From Methanoregulaceae archaeon UBA288 (GTDB lineage: Archaea > Halobacteriota > Methanomicrobia > Methanomicrobiales > Methanospirillaceae), in assembly GCA_002495225.1 (NCBI GenBank), contig DAEF01000022.1, positions 3,612 through 12,071 of the forward strand: a stretch of DNA of 8,460 bases, written 5' to 3'. The position numbers and the translations under genes are program-made. The notes beneath the pieces were generated by a model, which did not search any database, had not been told where the DNA came from, and was given only the letters and a program-made list of their open reading frames with translations. Numbering within the stretch: position 1 is the stretch's first letter; the number at the start of each line of letters is the position of its first letter. This document shows positions 1 to 4,854 of the stretch, one piece after another.

Positions 1-1
1 C

Positions 2-1591
2 CCCGCCCCGCCGGCCCCGCCCCACTCAGACGAGGCGCTGATCGTGGCGTACGCGGCGGCAGCCGAGGCAGGCTGCTATGCGTCTCTCGGCTGGCCCCAG
101 CCCCGGCACGTGCTCGACCTAATGCCGGAGGTGGGGCTGCGCGTGAACGGCCGGCAACGGCCCGTTATGGGCCTGCTGGAAGCCTTGAAGCGGCACGGGC
201 TCGACGCGATGGCGACGGAGACCAAGCGCGAATGGCGCGATCGCATTCTGGACGGCGGGCCATTCGCGGCGGAGGACCGGGCGGGCATCCTTGACTACTG
301 CGCGGAGGACGTGGCGGCGACGGCGCGGCTGCTCGAGGCCGTGCCGGTGGACCTCGCGCGGGCCCTCGTTCGGGGCCGGTACGCGTGGCTCTGCGGCTCG
401 ATCGCATCACGGGGTATCCCCGTGGACGCGGGAGCACTCGGGGCGATCCAGCGGCACTGGCCGACGATCCGGGCACGGCTGATCGAGGAGGCGAACCCAC
501 GCTACGGGTACCCTTACGATGAGGCCGGCCGCTTTCGCATGGCGCGGTTCGCGGCGTGGCTGGAGGAGCGGGGTATCCCGTGGCCTAGGCTCGAGTCCGG
601 GGCCCTCGCCCTCGATCGTCAGACCTTCAAGGAGATGGCGCAGTGCCGACCGCACCTACAAGCCCTCGCGGACCTGCGCGGCGTGCTCGCCCAAGTCCGG
701 GCGTTCTCCCTGCCGGTCGGTACGGACGGGCGGGCCCGGGCCGACCTCCTGCCGATGAGCACGCGATCGGGGCGCTGCGCTCCGAGGGCTGCAGCGTTCA
801 TTTTCGCTCAGGCTGCGTGGCTGCGGTCCCTCATAGCCCCGGCCCCGGGGTGGGCACTCGCATATGTCGATTACTCGTCAGAGGAGGTTTTGATCGCGGC
901 CGTGCTCTCGGGAGACGCGGCCATGCTCGCGGCGTACGAGGGCGGCGATCCGTACGTTTGGTTCGGCCGGGCCGCCGGGCTGATCCCGCCGGACGGGACG
1001 AAGGCGACGCACCCTAAGGAGAGGGACGCCTGCAAGGCCCTGTTGCTCGGCACGAATTACGGCATGGGCTCGCGATCCCTCGCGGCCCGGATCGGCACGA
1101 CGGAGGCGGCGGCGGCCGAACTCCTGCGGCACCACCGGCGGACATTCCCGCAGTACTGGGAATGGCGCAGCCGGGCGATCCGGCGGATGCAGACGGCCGG
1201 GCACCTGCGTACCGTGCTCGGCTGGACGCAGCACAACGCCCCCGGGCTAACCGACCGACAGGCGGCCAACTTTCTGGTGCAAGGCACGGGGGCCGACGTT
1301 CTGCGGGCGGCCGTGCTGCTGCTCGAGGCGGCCGGCGTCCGCGTGCTCTCGACGGTGCACGACGCGGTGCTGATCGAGGCGGCCGACGCCGAGATAGACG
1401 GGGCCGTGCGGCTGACGCAGGTAGTCATGGCCGACGCGTCCGCGATCGTGCTCGGCGGGCACCGGCTGCGGACGGACGCGACCGTGATCCAGGCGGGCGA
1501 CCGATACCAGGACAAGCGCGGGGTCGAGACCTGGCACCGGGTGCAAGAGATCATCAGGGAGGCGGAGGCCGACGATGGCGCGACTGCTTGA
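2..1591 (+). CDS. Family A DNA polymerase with 3'-5' exonuclease domain, phage/plasmid type (5' end outside window)
   Basis: Template-directed DNA synthesis, probably for a virus or plasmid. The frame is open from base 2, so the true start and exonuclease motif I (DxE) lie upstream; a GTG at 44 is the first possible start inside the window but would cut the exonuclease domain. Numbering from that GTG: exonuclease motif II Asp is probably D25 (HVLDL) and motif III is Y85-x3-D89 (YCAEDV), which gives a DEDDy-type proofreading domain. Polymerase motif A is D276-YSSE-E281, motif B is R327-x3-K331...Y339-G340, and motif C is VH439-D440. The segment before motif A (STRSGRCAP, then FIFAQAAWLRSLI) is typical of the phage-like branch rather than cellular Pol I. 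There is no 5'-nuclease domain in the visible part. L335 sits where T7 polymerase has Tyr526, and A441 replaces the motif C Glu; I recall both as usual in this branch. All visible catalytic residues are present, so the protein is probably active. Family assignment is firm; the mobile origin is inferred. Confidence 0.93.
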   Translation, partial: PAPPAPPHSDEALIVAYAAAAEAGCYASLGWPQPRHVLDLMPEVGLRVNGRQRPVMGLLEALKRHGLDAMATETKREWRDRILDGGPFAAEDRAGILDYCAEDVAATARLLEAVPVDLARALVRGRYAWLCGSIASRGIPVDAGALGAIQRHWPTIRARLIEEANPRYGYPYDEAGRFRMARFAAWLEERGIPWPRLESGALALDRQTFKEMAQCRPHLQALADLRGVLAQVRAFSLPVGTDGRARADLLPMSTRSGRCAPRAAAFIFAQAAWLRSLIAPAPGWALAYVDYSSEEVLIAAVLSGDAAMLAAYEGGDPYVWFGRAAGLIPPDGTKATHPKERDACKALLLGTNYGMGSRSLAARIGTTEAAAAELLRHHRRTFPQYWEWRSRAIRRMQTAGHLRTVLGWTQHNAPGLTDRQAANFLVQGTGADVLRAAVLLLEAAGVRVLSTVHDAVLIEAADAEIDGAVRLTQVVMADASAIVLGGHRLRTDATVIQAGDRYQDKRGVETWHRVQEIIREAEADDGATA

Positions 1592-1597
1592 GGGCGA

Positions 1598-1678
1598 GAT
1601 GGTGCACCCCTGCATCACCAGATGGGGCGCGGCAGCATCAACGATGGGGCCGCCGTGCATCATCGGTGGGGCTGCGCT
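1598..1678 (+). repeat. Imperfect tandem repeats of 22-23 bp (iteron-like)
   Basis: Three full units begin at 1598, 1621 and 1643. Each starts with GATGG followed by a GC-rich stretch, and each has GCATCA exactly 14 bases after the unit start (1612, 1635, 1657). A degenerate fourth copy begins at 1665 (GGTGGGGC) and lacks GCATCA. The spacing is 23, 22 and 22 bp, about two turns of the helix, so a bound protein would see the same face of the DNA each time. CATC of one unit can also pair with GATG of the next to form short hairpins, with a G-U pair in the last. Another GATGG lies 24 bp earlier, at 1574, inside the polymerase gene. Confidence 0.7.
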
Positions 1679-1691
1679 ACTACACCCGTGC

Positions 1692-1731
1692 GATCTACTA
1701 AGAGATCTAATCAAAGATCTCCTCCCGATCT
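1692..1731. repeat. Four GATCT boxes at 12/12/11-bp spacing, including a perfect 7-bp inverted repeat
   Basis: GATCT occurs at 1692, 1704, 1716 and 1727. The middle two form a perfect inverted repeat, GAGATCT at 1702-1708 and AGATCTC at 1715-1721, around the spacer AATCAA. The tract is clearly more AT-rich than its surroundings. It could be a repressor operator for the winged-helix gene whose ribosome binding site lies 14 bases downstream, or the easily melted part of an origin. The last box continues as GATCTTTATTCTA, loosely like the 13-mers of bacterial origins, which is only an analogy. Confidence 0.55.
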
Positions 1732-1744
1732 TTATTCTATTAGT

Positions 1745-1759
1745 GGGGAGGCTGCAGTG
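1745..1759 (+). promoter_or_regulatory. Strong ribosome binding site fixing the winged-helix start
   Basis: GGGGAGG at 1745-1751 is followed by a 5-base spacer and GTG at 1757. This decides the start of the winged-helix gene, whose frame is open further upstream (an ATG at 1622) through the repeat region. Confidence 0.75.
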
Positions 1760-2122
1760 GGGCACGTAACAGGGTGCCTGCTGCCAGAGCCGGAGTTGCC
1801 GGTTCATGCTGACCCCACCCGGCGTAAAAATCGGTTTCTCAAGGGGCCCATTCCCTTGGAGTGGCTACAACGTGCCGGGGGTCTGCCGGGCGACACGCTC
1901 AAGGCAGGAGTGCTGGTCTGGCACGCGGCCGGGCTCGCGCGGTCCCAGGCGGGGCTGACGCTTCCGCCCCGGCTCTGGCAGGGCTGGTACCGGGACCGGA
2001 GCACCCTGTACCGGGCACTCGAGCGGCTGGAGGCGGCCGGGCTGGTGGTCGTGGACCGGCGGCGCGGCCGTTCCCCTACTGTCTGTATCGTGACTGAAAC
2101 AGAGGATAATCATGGATGTTAA
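1757..2122 (+). CDS. Small winged helix-turn-helix DNA-binding protein
   Basis: Predicted 121-residue DNA-binding protein, probably a transcriptional or replication regulator of the element. After a charged N-terminal tail, residues 26-60 (FLKGPIPLEWLQRAGGLPGD onward) predict helices, and residues 80-99 (RDRSTLYRALERLEAAGLVV) form the classic recognition helix leading into a beta hairpin. D100-V112 (RRRGRSPTV) would be the basic wing. The start is GTG 1757, chosen because GGGGAGG lies 5 bases upstream; the longer frame from 1622 translates repeats. The gene overlaps the next one by 11 bases, so the two are probably cotranslated. I recall similar single-domain wHTH proteins, with a shared 'RF(L)xGP(I/V)P(W/L)xWL' N-terminal pattern, near mobile-element genes in bacteria. 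The ligand and target are unknown; the inverted repeat at 1702-1721 is the obvious candidate site. Confidence 0.8.
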   Translation: MGHVTGCLLPEPELPVHADPTRRKNRFLKGPIPLEWLQRAGGLPGDTLKAGVLVWHAAGLARSQAGLTLPPRLWQGWYRDRSTLYRALERLEAAGLVVVDRRRGRSPTVCIVTETEDNHGC

Positions 2123-2429
2123 CGACCAAAAGGGTCCGCAGAGGGACACTCAGGCGGCTTGTATCGATGGAAGAGGCGCGGATGTAGCCGAAATGGTTCA
2201 AAAAAATCTGGACCGTTCCGACCTGATCGCGATCTCGAGTGCGGCCATAGCGAAGGTGCACGGCCGCATTCAGGGCCAGCGGTTCCGGGCGAAGCAGGAC
2301 GATCCGATCCTGCTCTCATTCGTCCGGGCGGAGGCTCAGATGCTGACGACTCACAACACCCTGATACGCGATGCAGAGATGGACGAGATCAAGCAGAGAC
2401 TCGACGCCCTGGAGGCGAGAAAGGTATGA
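2112..2429 (+). CDS. Hypothetical 105-residue protein with C-terminal RLxxLE helix
   Basis: I do not recognise the family. The start is ATG 2112, preceded by AGAGG at 2101-2105 with a 6-base spacer, and it overlaps the end of the winged-helix gene. The protein is soluble, with no signal or membrane segment. Residues 25-105 look almost wholly helical, and the last part (about 82-103, including IKQRLDALEARK) forms an amphipathic helix with Leu/Ile spacing suited to a short coiled coil. That C-terminal RLDALEA resembles the N-terminal motif of the next three proteins. Its stop overlaps the next start as ATGA (2426-2429). Small size, tight coupling and position suggest an accessory protein of a virus or plasmid. 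Confidence 0.7.
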   Translation: MDVNDQKGPQRDTQAACIDGRGADVAEMVQKNLDRSDLIAISSAAIAKVHGRIQGQRFRAKQDDPILLSFVRAEAQMLTTHNTLIRDAEMDEIKQRLDALEARKV

Positions 2430-2614
2430 GCAAGGACAACGTAAAGGGCCGGCTTGGTCGGCTGGAGGCCGGCTTTGTTCGGCGGCGCAGTATTGATGAC
2501 TACTCGGACGAGGAGCTGATCGAGATTGCGGGGCTCTCCGACGTATGGCCGACTCTAACGGAAGGCGAGCAGGACCGGTTACTGGAGTCATTGGCAGCGG
2601 ACGGCTCGGCATGA
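2426..2614 (+). CDS. Hypothetical 62-residue protein with N-terminal RLxxLEAG motif
   Basis: Family not recognised. ATG 2426 overlaps the preceding stop (ATGA). GGAGG at 2411-2415 is rather far away and AAAGG at 2420-2424 very close, so translation probably relies on coupling. Residues 5-16 (NVKGRLGRLEAG) form a basic amphipathic helix. Residues 24-62 are acidic and helical (DDYSDEELIEIAGL, then LTEGEQDRLLESL). The N-terminal motif aligns without gaps with those of the two following proteins, with Arg-Leu at residues 9-10 in all three. The acidic tail differs from theirs, which suggests a shared docking or oligomerisation helix joined to different tails. Confidence 0.65.
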   Translation: MSKDNVKGRLGRLEAGFVRRRSIDDYSDEELIEIAGLSDVWPTLTEGEQDRLLESLAADGSA

Positions 2615-2877
2615 CGATCGAGTCACTGCGGCGTCGGCTCGATCAACTCGACAACTCTGGCGATAGGAAAATTTACCGGGTTGAGGCGGACGAACGCGAT
2701 ATGTACCGACTGCCGGAGGGGCCCGAGGTGCAGGCCGAGATAGCGGCGATTAGGGCCGCCGATCCTCGCGCCCATGTGATCCTGTCGGTAACGGTGGATG
2801 GCGAGATCTCTCACGAGGAGTCCGCCGAGCGCGTGGCGGCCCTGATGGCCGCGAGAATGGCCGAAGAGGTGCCATGA
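2611..2877 (+). CDS. Hypothetical 88-residue protein with N-terminal RRRLDQLD motif
   Basis: Family not recognised. The start is ATG 2611, overlapping the previous stop as ATGA; an in-frame ATG at 2545 lies inside the upstream gene and is less likely. Residues 5-14 (SLRRRLDQLD) are the third copy of the shared helix. Residues 20-65 may form a small alpha/beta fold: a strand at 20-24 (KIYRV), a helix at 38-50 (PEVQAEIAAIRAA) and a strand at 55-63 (HVILSVTVD). Residues 68-86 form a helix rich in Ala and Glu. There is no catalytic signature, cysteine cluster or membrane segment. Its end overlaps the next gene, again as ATGA. Confidence 0.65.
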   Translation: MTIESLRRRLDQLDNSGDRKIYRVEADERDMYRLPEGPEVQAEIAAIRAADPRAHVILSVTVDGEISHEESAERVAALMAARMAEEVP

Positions 2878-3056
2878 TCCCCGACCCCCTTCGCCGCCGG
2901 CTTGATCGGCTCGAGGCCGGCACTCCCGACGAGGCCGGCCCGGCCGTCTACATCTACGATCCAGCGTGGTCGGAGGAGGAGCGGCGGGCGCGAGCCCCGC
3001 CAAGCGCGATCCTCTGGTTGCCGGACAACGGGCGGGATCAGTTAGAACCGGATTGA
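2874..3056 (+). CDS. Hypothetical 60-residue protein with N-terminal RRRLDRLEAG motif
   Basis: Family not recognised. ATG 2874 overlaps the previous stop (ATGA), with AGAGGTG just upstream at 2865-2871. Residues 6-16 (LRRRLDRLEAG) are nearly the same as in the 62-residue protein two genes upstream, also at DNA level. Residues 24-30 (AVYIYDP) look like a strand, followed by an acidic-basic helix (SEEERRAR) and a Pro-rich end. It is the last gene of the overlapping cluster and is followed by an AT-richer spacer. It could be a shortened member of the family; I see no frameshift that would extend it. Confidence 0.6.
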   Translation: MIPDPLRRRLDRLEAGTPDEAGPAVYIYDPAWSEEERRARAPPSAILWLPDNGRDQLEPD

Positions 3057-3144
3057 ACAGGACTATTATGGGGTGCTACGGGTCGATTCAGCCCTTTTAT
3101 CGCGCTCCAGATAGTAAAAAAAGTCAAACCGTAACGCCTATCGG
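3057..3144 (+). promoter_or_regulatory. AT-richer spacer with candidate archaeal promoter for the repeat protein
   Basis: The spacer changes from GC-rich to AT-richer sequence. CTTTTAT at 3094-3100 and an A-rich tract at 3111-3122 (ATAGTAAAAAAA) are TATA-like candidates. From 3097 a start of transcription near 3122-3126 would be expected; from about 3117 it would be near 3145. This is the likely edge of the coupled small-ORF cluster. Confidence 0.4.
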
Positions 3145-3165
3145 GTGATCCCCCTATCCTTAGCC

Positions 3166-4518
3166 ATGAGGTTTCTCTCTCTTATCGCTGTCCTCATGTT
3201 CCTGGCGTTCGTCAGCACCGGTACAACTTCAGCATCTGTAATTACAACTGAACCCGACAGTTCAGACGAAACAACCGCAATAGCGAACCAAGCGACAAGC
3301 CCGATCACCTTCAGCGGATCGAACGACCAAGCCACTCAGGCGTTCTATTGCGGTGTCGGCCGGCTTGATGTCAGCTGGACGGCCGGCGAAGGACATTTCT
3401 CGATCTGGCTTGTCGATGCGAGCGGTGAGGAGATCGACCTCCTCGCCAATCAGGTTAACCGTGGTGCTGGCTCGAGCGTCACCCACATTGCGAGCCCGGG
3501 CTATTACCTTCTGAAAATATCGGCGAGCTCGCCGTGGACGGTCACCCTGCCTACCACCCTGCAGACGACCACTGCGAACTCCTTCAGTGGATCGAACGAT
3601 CAGACCACACCTGCGTTCTACTGTAATGTCGGTCGGCTCAATGTCGAATGGACAGCCGGCAAAGGACATTTCTCGATCTGGCTTGTCGATGCGAGCGGCG
3701 AGGAGATCGATCTCCTCGCCAATCAGGTTGACCGTGGTGCCGGCTCGAGCGTCGTCCACATTGCGAGCCCGGGCTATTACCTTCTGAAAATATCGGCGAG
3801 CTCGCCGTGGACGGTCACCCTGCCTACCACCCTGCAGACGACCACTGCGAACTCCTTCAGCGGGTCGAATGATCAGGTCACCCCGGCGTTGTCTCTCACC
3901 CCCGGTCGGCTTGATGTCAGCTGGACGGCCGGCGAAGGACATTTCTCGATCTGGCTTGTCGATGCGAGCGGTGAAGGGATCGATCTCATCGCCAATCAGG
4001 TTAACCGTGGTGCCGGCTCGAGCGTCACCCATATTCCGATCTCGGGGTACTACATGCTCATGGTGTCCGCAAGCTCGCCATGGACAGTCACCTTGCCGAC
4101 TCTCCAGCCGGCACCGGTCGTGACGACCCCGCTGCCCGTCGTCAGTCCACCGACACAACCCCCCGTCGTGGTACCCCCCGTTGTGGTCCCTCCGGTTGTG
4201 GTGCCGACAACCACGACTATTCAGCCGGTCGTGACCACAACGCTGCAGCCCGTCTCGCAGCCCGTGGCGCAGCCGGTAGTGACCCTTAACCCTGCAAGCA
4301 GCTGGGGTAAGCGGTACGCGGTCGGCGACCCCGGGACGTATCTCGGCTCCCGTGCCGGCTCGAGCACTGCGCCGGCTGGGACAGGCAAGCGGCGGATCGA
4401 AGCCACAACCGGCACGGTCCTGAAGCCCGGCAGCAAATCGTACGGTATCACCCCGCCGGGTGCTGGCTCGTTCGTCCGTTGGTACCCCGCAGCGCGGTGG
4501 GCGGCTGGGATCAAATAA
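3166..4518 (+). CDS. Secreted protein with three 91-residue beta repeats and a Pro/Val/Thr-rich linker
   Basis: Probable extracellular protein. From ATG 3166 it begins with a signal peptide (MR, then the hydrophobic core FLSLIAVLMFLAFVST, cleavage likely after TSAS around residue 24). GTG 3145 is an alternative start that adds seven residues; GGTGATCC at 3144-3151 matches the 16S tail complement but sits 14 bases before ATG 3166. Three tandem repeats follow at about residues 49-139, 140-230 and 231-312. Each has the pattern FSGSNDQ...GRLdVsWTAG.GHFSIWLVDASGE.IDLlANQV.RGAGSSV.HI...GYY.L..SASSPWTVTLPT, a probable beta sandwich. I recall related single domains in methanogen surface proteins. Residues 313-375 are a linker of PPVVVPP and TTT runs, and the tail of about 75 residues is basic and without a membrane anchor. 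Carbohydrate or surface binding is only a guess. Base composition is lower in GC than the flanking genes. Confidence 0.85.
   Translation: MRFLSLIAVLMFLAFVSTGTTSASVITTEPDSSDETTAIANQATSPITFSGSNDQATQAFYCGVGRLDVSWTAGEGHFSIWLVDASGEEIDLLANQVNRGAGSSVTHIASPGYYLLKISASSPWTVTLPTTLQTTTANSFSGSNDQTTPAFYCNVGRLNVEWTAGKGHFSIWLVDASGEEIDLLANQVDRGAGSSVVHIASPGYYLLKISASSPWTVTLPTTLQTTTANSFSGSNDQVTPALSLTPGRLDVSWTAGEGHFSIWLVDASGEGIDLIANQVNRGAGSSVTHIPISGYYMLMVSASSPWTVTLPTLQPAPVVTTPLPVVSPPTQPPVVVPPVVVPPVVVPTTTTIQPVVTTTLQPVSQPVAQPVVTLNPASSWGKRYAVGDPGTYLGSRAGSSTAPAGTGKRRIEATTGTVLKPGSKSYGITPPGAGSFVRWYPAARWAAGIK
3310..4128 (+). repeat. Three tandem 273-bp coding repeats
   Basis: Units start with TTCAG at 3310, 3583 and 3856, an exact 273-bp (91-codon) period. 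3483-3587 and 3756-3860 are identical over 105 bp. 3361-3428 is identical to 3907-3974 over 68 bp. Unit 3 diverges towards its end, where it runs into the linker. Confidence 0.9.
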
Positions 4519-4854
4519 CCATTTTCTAGAGTTCAAGGATCACGCGCTCCGGGGGGGGCTGGGGCGGTCCATCCGACGGGATGTTGAATCGAAGTCCAAT
4601 CAGGGCACTGTAGACTACTTCTCAGCCCCTTTCTTTACGTCGCCCTGGTGTTCATCGGTATTAGCTGATCTCGGCCCCCTGCCGGCGCTATGCCAACCCT
4701 TTTTCTCCCCCGCGACTAACAGTAAGGTAAGCGCCCCGGTACCGCGCGGCTTTCCTTCTTCTGAGATACCGTAAATCTGCCATAATTAACGAATTAATCA
4801 CAACCAGTTGACATGGATACCTACATCATCTCGTCGGCCCCATAGATCCCCCTG
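4519..4854. other. Intergenic region, no gene seen; candidate promoter at its right end
   Basis: I found no convincing ORF, tRNA or repeat here. Points of note are a T-rich stretch just after the stop (ATTTTC at 4521-4526), a G-rich run at 4551-4567 (eight G, then four G), and a T5 tract at 4700-4704 that could end transcription. An AT-rich stretch at 4781-4800 contains ATTAA-CGAA-TTAAT. That stretch fits a TATA region for the peptidase gene, with transcription expected to start near 4810-4820. Confidence 0.5.
4781..4800 (+). promoter_or_regulatory. Candidate TATA region for the M24 peptidase operon
   Basis: The stretch CATAATTAACGAATTAATCA is the only strongly AT-rich tract ahead of the peptidase gene and lies 55-74 bases before its ATG, leaving a leader of roughly 40 bases. 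It contains a 5-bp inverted repeat. Confidence 0.4.

Larger units (their letters stand above)
1592..1756. other. Repeat-rich non-coding region between polymerase and winged-helix genes (candidate origin/control region)
   Basis: This stretch contains a roughly 22-bp repeat array (1598-1678), then an AT-rich tract with four evenly spaced GATCT boxes (1692-1731), a TATA-like segment (1731-1742) and a ribosome binding site (1745-1751). A 64-codon frame runs through it (1575-1769), but it needs CTA, TTA and AGA codons unlike the neighbouring genes and covers obvious repeat and promoter-like DNA, so I treat the region as non-coding. Iteron-like repeats next to AT-rich GATC-containing short repeats, beside a polymerase gene, recall plasmid replication origins. 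An operator and promoter for the downstream regulator is the simpler alternative. Confidence 0.5.

Noticed and set aside
1598..1678. CRISPR array
   Set aside because: The units are only 22-23 bp end to end with no unique spacers, and no cas genes are nearby.
1622..1756. N-terminal extension of the winged-helix protein from ATG 1622
   Set aside because: The added residues translate repeat and promoter-like DNA, and a strong ribosome binding site points to GTG 1757.
1575..1769. 64-codon frame (MARLLEGEM...) overlapping both the polymerase end and the winged-helix start, with GGCGGAGG just upstream
   Set aside because: It runs through the 22-bp repeats and the AT-rich GATCT tract, uses codons (CTA, TTA, AGA) unlike its neighbours and shows no recognisable domain. 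A short coupled peptide cannot be fully excluded.
3262..4536. Long minus-strand open frame opposite the secreted repeat protein
   Set aside because: It has no start signal and its content is only the antisense of the three repeats; the plus-strand frame has a signal peptide and coherent domains.
4526..4545. Possible tRNA T-arm (GTTCAAGGATC)
   Set aside because: It does not fit the GTTCRANYC loop, and no acceptor or anticodon stem can be built around it.
4551..4567. G-run as a possible quadruplex
   Set aside because: There are only two long G tracts and a GG, giving weak support for a stable four-tract structure.
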